From contig PLYR01000020.1 of assembly GCA_003153435.1 (NCBI GenBank), positions 1-64,000 of the forward strand: DNA of 64,000 nt, in the 5' to 3' direction. Under the pieces are notes generated by a model. It was given only the letters and a program-made list of their open reading frames with translations, had not been told where the DNA came from and did no database searches. Numbering within the stretch: position 1 is the first letter of the stretch; the number at the start of each line of letters is the position of its first letter. The translations under genes were made by a program, and so were the position numbers. Shown here in pieces: positions 34,391 through 43,578 of the stretch. The stretch is from Bacteroidota bacterium (GTDB lineage: Bacteria > Bacteroidota > Bacteroidia > Palsa-965).

Positions 34391-35848
34391 TTAAAGAATC
34401 GCTTTCCTGGAGATGAACCACAACCCTTTAAAGGTCAGCAGTCCATTCAGGATAAGGAGTTCATTCCCGAACTGATATCCGCCCATCCATTCTTTTGAAT
34501 TCAAGTCAATCACATAACAGATAATTGGTGCTGCCAGACACACCAGCGGAACGAATTTGTCTTTCACATTCCGTTTGGTTAGAATTCCAAACATAAATAA
34601 TCCAAGCAAAGGACCGTACGTATAATTGGCAACGCGGAACAATTGTTTGACAACCGCTTCGCTATTGATCATGCGGAACACTACGATGACAATCAGCAGA
34701 AGCAAGGCAAAACCAATATGCACCAGGTGACGGATTTGAGTCTTGCGCTTTTCATCCCAATCCTTTCTTTCTTCAAAACCCAGGAAGTCAATACAGAAGG
34801 AGGCCGTTAAGGCAGTAAGTGCTCCATCGGCACTGGGATAGGCAGCAGAGATCAGGCCAATGATAAAAAACAAGGCGGATACAGGTCCAAGAAATTTCAG
34901 TGCAATAGTCGGAAACAAATCATCGGTGGTGCGTTCGGGAATGGTCAGTCCTTTTGCCTGGACATATTGATAAAGCAAGATGCCGAGACAGAGAAAGACA
35001 AAATTTACAATCAAAAGAATAAAACTAAAGGTTATCATATTCTTCTTTGCCTCCCCTGCGCTACGGCAGCTGATGTTTTTCTGCATCATCTCCTGATCTA
35101 AACCGGTCATCGCGATGGCTATAAACATTCCACCGAAAAACTGTTTGGGAAAGAATGCTTTGGAGTGCCAGTCGCCCATAAAAATATCAGACATCGGACT
35201 TTTCCGGATGCCTGTAATCAGAGAGCTCATGTCCAGATGTAGTTCCTTACTGATCAGGATAACAGAAAGGATCAGGGAAAGCAGCATGAACGTTGTTTGA
35301 AGGGAATCTGTCCAGACAATTGTTTTTACTCCACCTTTATAGGTATAAGCCAGAATCATCAGAATAAAAGAAAGCACCGTCACCCAGAAAGGCACGCCCC
35401 AGGCATCAAAAACAAAGATCTGGAGCACATTTACAACAATGTATAATCGGAAGGAAGCACCGATCACTCTGGAGAGGATAAAGAAAAAAGCACCTGTTTT
35501 ATAGGAAAAAACACCTAGTCGCTGCTTCAGGAAAGTGTAAATGGAAGTCAGGTTCAGACGGTAATATAAAGGAAGTAACACGGTAGCAATCACCGCATAA
35601 CCCACCATATAACCCATGATCATCTGAAAATAGGAAAAGGCTCCTTTTCCTACATCCCCTGGTACCGACATGAACGTAACTCCGGAGAGAGAAGCTCCGA
35701 TCATTCCATACGCAACGAGGTACCAGCGGGAAGAACGGTTTCCTACAAAGTAACTTGCATTATCCGCTTTTCGGGTGGTCAGAAAAGTAACCCCAAAGAG
35801 GACGAGGGAGTAAAGGATTACACAACCTATAATTAATGCTGGAGACAT
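34391..35848 (-). CDS. Sodium:solute symporter family protein
   Basis: This 485-residue protein has about thirteen membrane helices of the SSS (LeuT-fold) type. Family features include the N-terminal YFVGNRSSRWYLVAYGMIGASLSGVTFMSVPGDVG, the helix-5 region YKGGVKTIVWTDSLQTTFML and the helix-8 region GLISAAYPSADGALTALTASF, where the second Na+ site lies. Substrates in the family include sugars, amino acids, sialic acid and vitamins; none is indicated by neighbours. It is convergent with the methyltransferase gene, 23 bases away. Confidence 0.9.
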   Translation of the reverse strand: MSPALIIGCVILYSLVLFGVTFLTTRKADNASYFVGNRSSRWYLVAYGMIGASLSGVTFMSVPGDVGKGAFSYFQMIMGYMVGYAVIATVLLPLYYRLNLTSIYTFLKQRLGVFSYKTGAFFFILSRVIGASFRLYIVVNVLQIFVFDAWGVPFWVTVLSFILMILAYTYKGGVKTIVWTDSLQTTFMLLSLILSVILISKELHLDMSSLITGIRKSPMSDIFMGDWHSKAFFPKQFFGGMFIAIAMTGLDQEMMQKNISCRSAGEAKKNMITFSFILLIVNFVFLCLGILLYQYVQAKGLTIPERTTDDLFPTIALKFLGPVSALFFIIGLISAAYPSADGALTALTASFCIDFLGFEERKDWDEKRKTQIRHLVHIGFALLLLIVIVVFRMINSEAVVKQLFRVANYTYGPLLGLFMFGILTKRNVKDKFVPLVCLAAPIICYVIDLNSKEWMGGYQFGNELLILNGLLTFKGLWFISRKAIL

Positions 35849-35942
35849 TGCTTATTAATAGAAACAAAGTACGTCAAATCAAACGCCTTTAATTGAAGGT
35901 GCATCATTAGGCTATGAACAAAGTTTTTCACAATTTAGATGC

Positions 35943-37403
35943 ATGATACATCGAATCAAAGAACTCGAGTCTGCCTCTCTGGAGCTCGACCCAAGCCCCG
36001 GAGTACGTAAACAGGTCAGAAAGGAAGTCATTGCCTACACGGAAGATTTTCTTAAAACACTTGACCGGGCAAAGGCATTTGTTTCTTCTGCTGACAAAGG
36101 CATTGCTTTGCTCGAATCACCGGTATCAGAGCATCCGATCCCTATTTCCGATGCGTTGAATCTGCTTCGTAAAAATGTGGATACACCTGGATTGAATCCT
36201 GCCTCTGGAGGCCATCTGGGTTATATTCCCGGGGGAGGATTGTACTTCTCTGCACTGGGTGATTATATGGCTGATATCTCTAACCGTTATGCAGGTTACT
36301 ACTTCGCTTCTCCGGGTGCGGTCAGGCTCGAAAATATGCTCCTGCGCTGGGTTGCTCAAGTGGTGGGTTATCCTTCGGAAGCCGCAGGAAATCTTTCGTC
36401 TGGAGGAAGTATTGCAAACCTCATCGCCATTGTTACAGCCAGGGAGGCTAAAGGGATTAAGGCGAGAACAATAGAGAAAGGGGTTATTTATCTAACGGTA
36501 CATGCTCATCATTGCATCCGCAAAGCAATCCGTATTGCAGGCCTGGAAGAAAGTGTGATCCGGCTCGTTGGATTGGATGATCAATACCGAATGGATGCCT
36601 CTGCATTGGAAGCACAGATTACAACCGATAGACTTGAAGGTCTTAACCCCTGGCTGGTTATTGCTTCCGCCGGAACGACAGATACCGGTGCCATTGATCC
36701 GTTGGAAAAGATTTCGGGAATTGCGAAGGAACATAATCTTTGGTTCCATATCGATGCAGCCTATGGTGGCTTTTTTATGCTCTGCCCGGAAGGGAAACAA
36801 AAACTCAAAGGAATCGAACTCAGTGATTCTGTGGTGCTGGATCCTCATAAAGGCTTGTTCCTTCCCTATGGACTAGGGCTCGTTCTAGTCAAGAACGGAA
36901 AAGACCTCCACCGGGCTCACCAATATTCTGCGAGCTATCTTCAGGATGCTGTAGGCGTTCATGAAGATGAGCTCTCCCCTGCTGATCTGTCACCCGAATT
37001 AACCAAACATTTCCGGGGCCTGCGGCTCTGGTTACCTTTAAAGCTTCATGGTCTAAAACCTTTTCGTGCGGCTATTGAGGAGAAAATGCTTCTTGCCCGT
37101 TATTTCAGACAGGAACTGCTGAAGATAGGATTCGAAACAGGACTCGAACCCGAACTCTCTGTTGTTATATATCGGTATATCCCTAAAAAAAGAAAAGGTC
37201 TGACTCTGGAAGAGATCAATTCCTTCAATGAAAAACTGGTTCAGGAAATCCAGGCCGATGGCCGGGTATTTATTTCATCCACCATTCTCAATGGTCAGTT
37301 CACCATACGTTTTGCTTGTTTGTCCTTTCGCACACATATCAAAACAGTGAATCTTTTGCTGAAGCTCCTCAAAGAGAAATCGAAGATGTTGGATAAGGGA
37401 TAA
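35943..37403 (+). CDS. PLP-dependent decarboxylase, group II (aromatic-L-amino-acid type)
   Basis: The fold-type I decarboxylase signature is complete: the cofactor-stacking His190 in VHAHHCIRKA, Asp271 in WFHIDAAYGGF and the Schiff-base Lys303 in LDPHKGLFLPYG. The N-terminal half carries HLGYIPGGGLYFSALGDYMAD and NLSSGGSIANL. Length (486) fits the family. Members remove the carboxyl group from aromatic amino acids, glutamate or related substrates; which one is not evident. It lacks a signal and is cytoplasmic. It is convergent with the hydrolase gene; a hairpin lies between them. Confidence 0.9.
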   Translation: MIHRIKELESASLELDPSPGVRKQVRKEVIAYTEDFLKTLDRAKAFVSSADKGIALLESPVSEHPIPISDALNLLRKNVDTPGLNPASGGHLGYIPGGGLYFSALGDYMADISNRYAGYYFASPGAVRLENMLLRWVAQVVGYPSEAAGNLSSGGSIANLIAIVTAREAKGIKARTIEKGVIYLTVHAHHCIRKAIRIAGLEESVIRLVGLDDQYRMDASALEAQITTDRLEGLNPWLVIASAGTTDTGAIDPLEKISGIAKEHNLWFHIDAAYGGFFMLCPEGKQKLKGIELSDSVVLDPHKGLFLPYGLGLVLVKNGKDLHRAHQYSASYLQDAVGVHEDELSPADLSPELTKHFRGLRLWLPLKLHGLKPFRAAIEEKMLLARYFRQELLKIGFETGLEPELSVVIYRYIPKKRKGLTLEEINSFNEKLVQEIQADGRVFISSTILNGQFTIRFACLSFRTHIKTVNLLLKLLKEKSKMLDKG

Positions 37404-37419
37404 TTTTTTAGCACTTGAA

Positions 37420-37439
37420 AGGACTAGCGTCTTAGTCCT
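37420..37439. terminator. Hairpin between convergent genes
   Basis: AGGACTA-GCGTCT-TAGTCCT is a perfect 7-bp stem with a 6-base loop. It covers the stop codon of the minus-strand hydrolase gene and lies 16 bases after the decarboxylase stop. T runs on both sides are short, so it is a weak bidirectional terminator candidate. Confidence 0.4.
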
Positions 37440-38868
37440 GCTTTATCTTAGCGATGATCTCATTAAATTTCTGATCATTTTGTAAAGGCTCAAACTCCCG
37501 TTGACTCCTGATTCTGTATAGGTCATTAAAACCGAGTTCAACCGCTTTATCGAGATTTGAGAGGGCGCCGGAGACATCATTCTTTTTCATACATACAAAA
37601 GCAGAGAGATAGGCCCATTCGGAATTAGTTGGATCCACCATCTTATATAAGGTGAGGAAAATTTCTGCCTGCGGAAGCGCATCCTGCTTCAAAGCGGAAT
37701 TTGTACTCATAAAAGAAGCCAGGCTCAGATAGGCCAACAGGCGTTTGTCGTATTGGGCCCGGTCTTTGTTTTTAGTGGAGCTGGCTTCTGCATTAAGGCG
37801 GTTTATTTCATTCATCCACCAGGTCATATCCTTCTCCTGGAATGCCATTGCATATCGTTGTTGCTCGGCTTGCTCAGCCGCTGCTTCTTGCTTTTCATGA
37901 TGCCGGGCCTCCTGATAATCGGGGCCGCTAATTGATTTTTCTAGTCTCGCATATTTATCAACCGGCTTGATTCCGGCATAATAGAGATTCATCAGGTGAC
38001 AAGCGGCGTATTTAGTAAGCACATTCGCATTCCCACGAAGGAGTTTCTCCGCTTCCTTTTCATCGGAATTGAAAGAGGCATCTATAATACTGTCGTTCCT
38101 CTCCATCCGTTTAGCCCTTACGCCTTCGAGGGTCAGGAGGAGGAATGCTTTGTCCATATCCGAAGCCGGGGCCCAGTCATGTTTGCCATTAAAAATCAAA
38201 AGATCATTTACGATTCCTGCCTCGTTCAGAGATACCTGGGTATTCTTCATTTCACTCAGGTTAAAATCTTCATTGCCTACCAGTCCCACAAAGCAAACAT
38301 CTTTGGCAAGTGGCTCCCTTGCCGGCTGGAAACCTGCAGAATTGGCTATGACACCTTTGATGCGGTTATCCTGAAGGGTGATGCCAATTGCTACTCTCGA
38401 ACCACCGGAAAAGCCTCCTGCAAAAATATTCAGCATATCTACGGGAAAACGTTTGGTCACATCATTCAGAAAATTAGAAGTGATATTGATGATCATGCCT
38501 GCATCGAGACTATTTCTTGAATCATTGGAGCAAACAAGGATAAACCCATACCGGTCGGCTAGATCTGCATATTTAGAAACCGGCAAGCTTCCCCGGGCAT
38601 GTGCATCGAAAAAAAATACGACGGGATATTTATGCTGCCAGGAAAATTTCTTGGGGAGGTAGAGTGCATAGCTTTGATCAGGTACCGACTGGCAGGCTAC
38701 ACTTTTTATGACTGTTCCAGGCTGAAAGGAGTCGTTAGCGTTTGCCGAAGTGGCTGTTGCAGTAGAGGTTGTAACCGGCGATGAGGATTCATTCTTTTTC
38801 TCTGCATTTCCACAAGACAGCAGAGAGATCAGGATTACAGGAAGCAATACTTGGAACCGAAGGTGCAT
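37432..38868 (-). CDS. Lipoprotein with alpha/beta-hydrolase domain and TPR-like tail
   Basis: The signal HLRFQVLLPVILISLLSCGN is a lipobox. Residues 50-270 form an alpha/beta-hydrolase (esterase/PHB-depolymerase-like) domain: YALYLPKKFSWQHKYPVVFFFDAHA with the oxyanion region, nucleophile elbow FAGGFSGGSRVAIGI (Ser near 166), and a late NGKHDWAPASDMDKAF holding the probable catalytic His. The C-terminal 200 residues are helical and TPR-like (WAYLSAFVCMKKNDVSGALSNLDKAVELGF). It should sit on the periplasmic or outer face as an esterase of unknown substrate. It is divergent from recR, with candidate -7 boxes for both. Confidence 0.8.
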   Translation of the reverse strand: MHLRFQVLLPVILISLLSCGNAEKKNESSSPVTTSTATATSANANDSFQPGTVIKSVACQSVPDQSYALYLPKKFSWQHKYPVVFFFDAHARGSLPVSKYADLADRYGFILVCSNDSRNSLDAGMIINITSNFLNDVTKRFPVDMLNIFAGGFSGGSRVAIGITLQDNRIKGVIANSAGFQPAREPLAKDVCFVGLVGNEDFNLSEMKNTQVSLNEAGIVNDLLIFNGKHDWAPASDMDKAFLLLTLEGVRAKRMERNDSIIDASFNSDEKEAEKLLRGNANVLTKYAACHLMNLYYAGIKPVDKYARLEKSISGPDYQEARHHEKQEAAAEQAEQQRYAMAFQEKDMTWWMNEINRLNAEASSTKNKDRAQYDKRLLAYLSLASFMSTNSALKQDALPQAEIFLTLYKMVDPTNSEWAYLSAFVCMKKNDVSGALSNLDKAVELGFNDLYRIRSQREFEPLQNDQKFNEIIAKIKQD

Positions 38869-38882
38869 GCGTTATTTTAATT

Positions 38883-38890
38883 CAAAAATA
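38883..38890 (-). promoter_or_regulatory. Candidate -7 box for the hydrolase lipoprotein
   Basis: On the minus strand this reads TATTTTTG, an exact TAnnTTTG match 15 bases before the ATG at 38868. No clear -33 box is visible at the standard spacing. Confidence 0.4.
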
Positions 38891-38953
38891 ACGAGAATGT
38901 TTGAGTTAAGAAAGACACTCCTGCAATTCCGTCTGTCAGAGGGTAATTTTTCG

Positions 38954-38961
38954 TACTTTTG
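38954..38961 (+). promoter_or_regulatory. Candidate -7 box for recR
   Basis: TACTTTTG matches TAnnTTTG exactly and ends only 4 bases before the recR ATG at 38966. If used, transcription would start at or next to the initiator codon, giving a leaderless or nearly leaderless mRNA. Confidence 0.35.
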
Positions 38962-38965
38962 AAAT

Positions 38966-39586
38966 ATGAATTTTTCTTCCCGCCTGATTGAAGAAGCCGT
39001 TTCGGAGTTTTCCGGGCTTCCTGGTGTTGGACGTAAGACTGCACTCCGTTTTGTCCTCCATCTGCTCAAAAAAGACAAAAAAGAAGTCCAGGCTTTCGGT
39101 GAAGCTTTTATAAAGCTCCGGAATGAACTGAAATATTGCACCACCTGTCATAATGTGTCCGATCAGGAGATCTGTGAAATATGTGCTAACCCCAACCGGG
39201 ATCATAGCACCATTTGTGTTGTGGAAGACATCCGGGATGTCATGGCCATTGAAGGCACGTCTCAGTTTCGGGGGGTCTACCATGTTCTGGGTGGAATCAT
39301 CTCCCCTATGGATGGCATAGGCCCTGGTGATCTTAATATTGAAAGCCTAGTGGCCAAAGCAGGTACCGGGAATGTGAAGGAAGTAATCATGGCCCTAAGC
39401 ACCACAATGGAAGGAGACACCACCAATTTTTACATTTACAGAAGGCTGAAAGATCAGCCGATAAGCATTTCGACGATTGCAAGAGGTATTTCTATCGGAG
39501 ATGAACTGGAATATGCAGATGAAGTCACCCTCGGGCGTTCCATTATCAACCGTACACCCTATGCAAATTCACTGAGTCTTAAATAA
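38966..39586 (+). CDS. recR: Recombination mediator protein RecR
   Basis: RecR works with RecO and RecF to load RecA on gapped DNA. All family parts are present: N-terminal helix-hairpin-helix ([19 protein letters not shown]), four-cysteine zinc finger ([19 protein letters not shown]), Toprim domain ([30 protein letters not shown]) and C-terminal Walker-B-like segment ending [12 protein letters not shown]. Length (206) is normal. The glycosyltransferase gene follows 33 bases later on the same strand. Confidence 0.97.
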   Translation: MNFSSRLIEEAVSEFSGLPGVGRKTALRFVLHLLKKDKKEVQAFGEAFIKLRNELKYCTTCHNVSDQEICEICANPNRDHSTICVVEDIRDVMAIEGTSQFRGVYHVLGGIISPMDGIGPGDLNIESLVAKAGTGNVKEVIMALSTTMEGDTTNFYIYRRLKDQPISISTIARGISIGDELEYADEVTLGRSIINRTPYANSLSLK

Positions 39587-39619
39587 TGTTAGTCCCATCC
39601 TGATTTCTCTTCCAGCCTG

Positions 39620-41581
39620 ATGAAACTGTCTATCATTATTGTGAATTATAATGTCGAGCATTTCCTCGAGCAATGTCTCCATTCGGTACGTAAGGCTTGC
39701 AAAAATATAACTGCTGAAATATTTGTAGTAGACAACAATTCCGTGGATGGCTCCATCCACATGCTTCAGCAGAAATTTCCGGAAGTAAGAGTCATTGCCA
39801 ATAAAAAAAACCTGGGCTTCTCCTTCGCAAACAATCAGGCCATGAAGATGGCTACCGGTGAATACTTTCTACTGCTCAATCCGGATACTGTTGTGGAAGA
39901 AGACACGTTCGAAAAAATCATTCCTTTTATGGACAGTCACCCGGAAGCAGGGGGACTAGGTGTTAAAATGCTTGACGGAAAAGGAAACTTCCTCCCTGAA
40001 TCCAAGCGGGGACTACCCACACCCATGGTAGCCTTCTGCAAAATATTTGGACTGGCAAGTATCTTTCCCCGGTCAAGACTCTTCGGCCGGTATCATATGG
40101 GTTTTCTGGATAAAAACACGACCAGTGAAATAGAGATACTCTCCGGAGCATTTATGCTCATGCGTAAATCAGTCCTGGATAAGGTGGGCCTTCTGGATGA
40201 GGATTTCTTTATGTATGGGGAAGATATAGACCTCTCTTATCGTATTATCAAAGGAGGATTTAAAAATTATTACTTCCCGGAAACGAGGATTATCCATTAC
40301 AAAGGAGAAAGCACTAAAAAATCGAGTGTGAATTATGTCTTTGTATTTTACAATGCCATGATCATCTTTGCCCGGAAGCATTTTTCCCAGCAAAATGCAA
40401 AGATGTTTTCTCTGCTCATCAACATGGCCATCTATCTGAGAGCAGGCACGGCTTTGATCTTCCGTTTCATCCAGAAAATGTTCCTCCCCTTCCTCGATGC
40501 GGCTTTGATCCTGGTCGGTTTGTTTTTAATCAAAGATTATTACGGTCATTACATCAAATATTCGGAAGGTGATTATTATTCTTCCCGTCTGATCTCCGTA
40601 GCTTTCCCTTCCTACGTTTTCGTTTGGCTTTTCACCGTTTACTTAAGCGGTGGCTATGACAAGCCTGTAAGACTCTGGAAATTGTTTCGGGGAGTTGCGG
40701 TAGGTACCGGAATTATTCTGATGGTCTACGCCCTTCTGCCGGAAGCCTACCGTTTCTCCCGAGCGCTTATTCTGATTGGATCGGGATGGGCACTTCTCGG
40801 TCTCACCCTCATCCGGATCTTTATGAACCTGATCCGATATAAACGCTTTTCGTTTGCCACCTCTGTTCTGCGGAGGATTGCTATCATCGGCGAACCCGAT
40901 GAGTGTAACCGGGTGAATGCGCTGCTCAAGCAAACATCTGTTAATACCGGCTTCGTTGGGTTTGTAGGAACCAACGGGCATTCTGAAACAGCCGAAAATT
41001 ACATTGGTAGATTTGAGCAGCTACGGGAAATCATTTCCATCTATAAAATAGACGAAGTTATTTTTTGTGCCAAAGACCTCAGTTCTCAGAAAATTATTGA
41101 TCAGATGCTCGAACTGGGCCCCGGTGAAACAGACTTTAAGATTGCGCCACCCGAAAGCTTTTCGATCATCGGAAGTAATTCTATCGATACCGCCGGCGAC
41201 CTCTATGTCATTGACATCAATTCCATCACCAAAGCCGCCAACAGACGCAAAAAGCGGGTGCTTGACCTCTTGCTCTGTGGAGCTTTAACTTGTCTTTCCC
41301 CCATTCTCATATTTGCTCAGAAAAAACCTTTCGGATTTATTGGAAATATTTTAGCGGTGCTGATTGGTAGAAAATCATGGATCGGTTATTCTACCGGGTC
41401 CGACAAACTAAGTCCTCATCTTCCTTCCATCCGCAGCGGAGTGCTGAGTCCGGCCTCCATCTTCAAAGTAAAAGAGCTCGATGCAGAGACTCTTCGCAGG
41501 CTGAATATGGTCTATGCCAAAGACTACAGAGCATGGAACGATCTGCTCATTATTTGGAAGAATCTTTCCAGATTGGGGTAG
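39620..41581 (+). CDS. Glycosyltransferase family 2 fused to a degenerate sugar-phosphate transferase-like domain
   Basis: Residues 1-250 are a GT2 domain (SIIIVNYNVEHFLEQCL, VVDNNSVDGS, NLGFSFANNQAM, LLLNPDTVVEE) of the rhamnosyltransferase/WbbL sort. Several membrane helices follow (about 270-410), then a CoA-binding/Rossmann-like region (RRIAIIGEPDECNRVNALL) and a last part starting RRKKRVLDLLLCGALTCLSPILI. That order is the one seen in WcaJ/WbaP-type initiating transferases, and GRKSWIGYS...LPSIRSGVLSP resembles their G.mS.VGPRP...LP.iKPGitG region. The catalytic basic/Asp-Glu residues are not recognisable. It probably acts in surface polysaccharide synthesis. The stop is followed at once by the 42-bp array. 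Confidence 0.8.
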   Translation: MKLSIIIVNYNVEHFLEQCLHSVRKACKNITAEIFVVDNNSVDGSIHMLQQKFPEVRVIANKKNLGFSFANNQAMKMATGEYFLLLNPDTVVEEDTFEKIIPFMDSHPEAGGLGVKMLDGKGNFLPESKRGLPTPMVAFCKIFGLASIFPRSRLFGRYHMGFLDKNTTSEIEILSGAFMLMRKSVLDKVGLLDEDFFMYGEDIDLSYRIIKGGFKNYYFPETRIIHYKGESTKKSSVNYVFVFYNAMIIFARKHFSQQNAKMFSLLINMAIYLRAGTALIFRFIQKMFLPFLDAALILVGLFLIKDYYGHYIKYSEGDYYSSRLISVAFPSYVFVWLFTVYLSGGYDKPVRLWKLFRGVAVGTGIILMVYALLPEAYRFSRALILIGSGWALLGLTLIRIFMNLIRYKRFSFATSVLRRIAIIGEPDECNRVNALLKQTSVNTGFVGFVGTNGHSETAENYIGRFEQLREIISIYKIDEVIFCAKDLSSQKIIDQMLELGPGETDFKIAPPESFSIIGSNSIDTAGDLYVIDINSITKAANRRKKRVLDLLLCGALTCLSPILIFAQKKPFGFIGNILAVLIGRKSWIGYSTGSDKLSPHLPSIRSGVLSPASIFKVKELDAETLRRLNMVYAKDYRAWNDLLIIWKNLSRLG

Positions 41582-41590
41582 TGTGGTTTT

Positions 41591-42085
41591 CAAAACTTGA
41601 GTAGGAACTTCTACTACTACAGGGCAAAAAGATCAAACTCCTGAAGGAATTTATACTATGTTCGAGCAAAAAGGCCAAACTCCTGCAGGAATTTCTACTT
41701 TGTTCGAGCAAAAAGACCAAACTCCAGTAGAAATTTCTACTTTGTTCGAGCAAAAAGACCAAACTGCTGCAGGAAATTATACAATTGCAGAGCAAAAAGA
41801 CCAAACTCCAGTAGGAATTTCTACTTTGTTCGAGCAAAAAGACCAAGTCGCTACAGGAGTTGCCACTATTGTCGAGCAAAAAGTCCAAATTACTGGAGGA
41901 GTTTATACTTTTCGTGCAGGAACTACTACTATTGTTGAGCAAAAAGTCCAAACAGTTGCAGGAATTGATACTATTGTCGAGCAAAAAGACCAAATCGGAG
42001 TAGTAGCTGAAACTATTGTCGGGCAAAAGACCAAACCCTCACAAGAATTGCAGATTTTGTCTAGGAAAAAGATCAAATCATCATA
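41591..42085. repeat. 42-bp tandem repeat array (about ten diverged units)
   Basis: Core units start at 41622, 41664, 41706, 41748, 41790, 41832, 41874, 41937, 41979 and 42021, with eroded half-units on both sides. The unit begins GAGCAAAAAGACCAAACTCC, is best conserved there and varies more in its second half. Spacing is exactly 42 except one 63-base unit (41874) that has an extra half-unit. It lies between the 3' ends of two convergent genes. A plus-strand frame is open (14-residue units such as FEQKDQTPVGISTL) but lacks a signal, has no ATG before the repeats, and shifts frame in the last unit. Minus-strand frames are also open. Coding is therefore doubtful. Confidence 0.9.
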
Positions 42086-42099
42086 ACTGGAGGGATTTA

Positions 42100-42125
42100 A
42101 TGCAATAAGATTGCATCAGTTTTTA
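42100..42125 (+). terminator. Hairpin plus T run after the 42-bp array
   Basis: ATGCAAT-AAG-ATTGCAT is a perfect 7-bp stem with a 3-base loop, followed by CAG and five Ts. It is AT-rich, so moderate in strength, but it is well placed to end a plus-strand transcript running from the glycosyltransferase gene through the array. Confidence 0.5.
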
Positions 42126-42203
42126 TAAAAATTAGCAGAAACTCCAGTATAAAACACGCTTCCATTCAAGGTTCAATTCACGGATCGGTGATGTCTCAAA
42201 GAA

Positions 42204-43349
42204 TTATTGAAAAACAACCTCCACTCTTCTATTTGCTGCCCTGCCTTCTTCTGTGTCATTCGAACTGATAGGCTGTGTCATTCCCATCCCCAGACTTTCA
42301 ATCCGTTCTTCTCCTATTCCATGATCTATGAGATAACCCTCTACTGCTTTTGCACGTGCAAGAGAAAGTAAACGGTTGTGTTCTGCTGTTCCTTGATTAT
42401 CGGTATGACCTGTAATCGTAAGCTTCAGCTTCGGGTGCTGTTTTAAAAAACCTGCCAGTTTGTCCAACTCCATATCAGACGCCGGGAGCAGCATCGCCTG
42501 ATCGGTATTGAAATATATATTCTTTAAAATAAATTTCTTGTTTACATCGAAAGCTTCCTGCTTGATGTCTTTCTTCACCACCGAATCACGGGCCTGGAGC
42601 GGAAGGGTAAAATCTATATTACAAAGTGTTGAATCCTGTTGGTTTACCTGGTCAACCACTCCAACATCATCCATATAATAATAGGCTTCCGGCAGGCTCA
42701 CCGGAAAAGGGTTATCCTCCGACTTAGGAACAATCTTATGAACCGTATGTTTATCATTATTAAAATTCCCGATCACCATAAAACGCTCTCCGCCTTCAGC
42801 TGTATAGATCCATGAAATCTCTTTCCACAATCCTTCTTCCCGAATCGGTTCATCAGCCTGGTAACGAAGCTGTGGAATCTGTTTCAGAACTTTATCATCC
42901 TCACTCTTCACGACGAAACGGCTAAAAAGCACATCTATATTAGAAGTGGTATACTCTGAACTCTGAGCCAGACTCACATGCAACTGCACACAATACCGGT
43001 GACCTTTGATCATTCTCTCTTTCAAAGGAACTTCCAGATATTCCCGGTAATCATTCATCTTATGGGCATTGAGATAACAGATAATACCTACATATCCTTT
43101 ACCCGTTCTGGGTTCATGTTTACCAAGCATATTTTCGGGAACACTGCATGGCATCTTTGCACAGCTATTGTAATAATCGGCGCTTCCCATCGTAGGTTGA
43201 AACCAATCATTCAGTCCTTCCAGTTTGTATTGAGTAATAATCAAAGGGCATTGGGAATAATCTTCGAAACTGGGGTTTGGCACCAGATTTTGGGCTCCGA
43301 GAACAGAGGTACAAAAGGCTGACAAAAAAGCTATTTTTCTGTAATTCAT
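42204..43349 (-). CDS. OmpA-family protein with N-terminal binding-type domain
   Basis: A signal peptide (MNYRKIAFLSAFCTSVLGAQ) is followed by a sandwich-type domain beginning NLVPNPSFEDYSQCP, the pattern of carbohydrate-binding-like modules in Bacteroidota envelope proteins. The C-terminal 120 residues are an OmpA/MotB peptidoglycan-binding domain: FILKNIYFNTDQAMLLPASDMELDKL, ITGHTDNQGTAEHN and GEERIESLGMG...NRRVEVVF. It should link the outer membrane or a surface ligand to peptidoglycan. Its 3' end faces the 42-bp array, 118 bases beyond the last clear unit. Confidence 0.88.
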   Translation of the reverse strand: MNYRKIAFLSAFCTSVLGAQNLVPNPSFEDYSQCPLIITQYKLEGLNDWFQPTMGSADYYNSCAKMPCSVPENMLGKHEPRTGKGYVGIICYLNAHKMNDYREYLEVPLKERMIKGHRYCVQLHVSLAQSSEYTTSNIDVLFSRFVVKSEDDKVLKQIPQLRYQADEPIREEGLWKEISWIYTAEGGERFMVIGNFNNDKHTVHKIVPKSEDNPFPVSLPEAYYYMDDVGVVDQVNQQDSTLCNIDFTLPLQARDSVVKKDIKQEAFDVNKKFILKNIYFNTDQAMLLPASDMELDKLAGFLKQHPKLKLTITGHTDNQGTAEHNRLLSLARAKAVEGYLIDHGIGEERIESLGMGMTQPISSNDTEEGRAANRRVEVVFQ

Positions 43350-43470
43350 TATACGAATCGGTTAATCATACTCGCCCCTTGAGAAAGACCCAAACTCCTT
43401 TTTCAGGGGATAGGACTGGCCGAAATTAAAGAAAATCCGTAAATGCCTGTCAATCACCTCAAAAGCATCG

Positions 43471-43500
43471 TTGTTTTTCGGAAATAATCCCTTATTTTTG
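43471..43500 (+). promoter_or_regulatory. Candidate promoter TTG-N19-TATTTTTG
   Basis: TTG at 43471-43473 and TATTTTTG at 43493-43500 are 19 bases apart, matching the Bacteroidota promoter layout. It predicts a leader of about 70 bases before the E2 ATG at 43579. Confidence 0.65.
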
Positions 43501-43578
43501 CAAACACATAAATATATACCTGCTTGAACGAATTGTTGACTGAATTCTCTTGAAGCAATATAAAAAAATCTATTCCTG

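Noticed and set aside
41550-42026. Minus-strand ORF of 158 residues across the array
   Set aside because: A mirror of the same repeat; it overlaps the glycosyltransferase end and shows only repeated Leu/Ser-rich units.
41658-42086. Plus-strand ORF of 142 residues across the 42-bp array
   Set aside because: No signal, no start before the repeats, frameshift in the last unit, and open frames on both strands; more likely a repeat effect than a gene.
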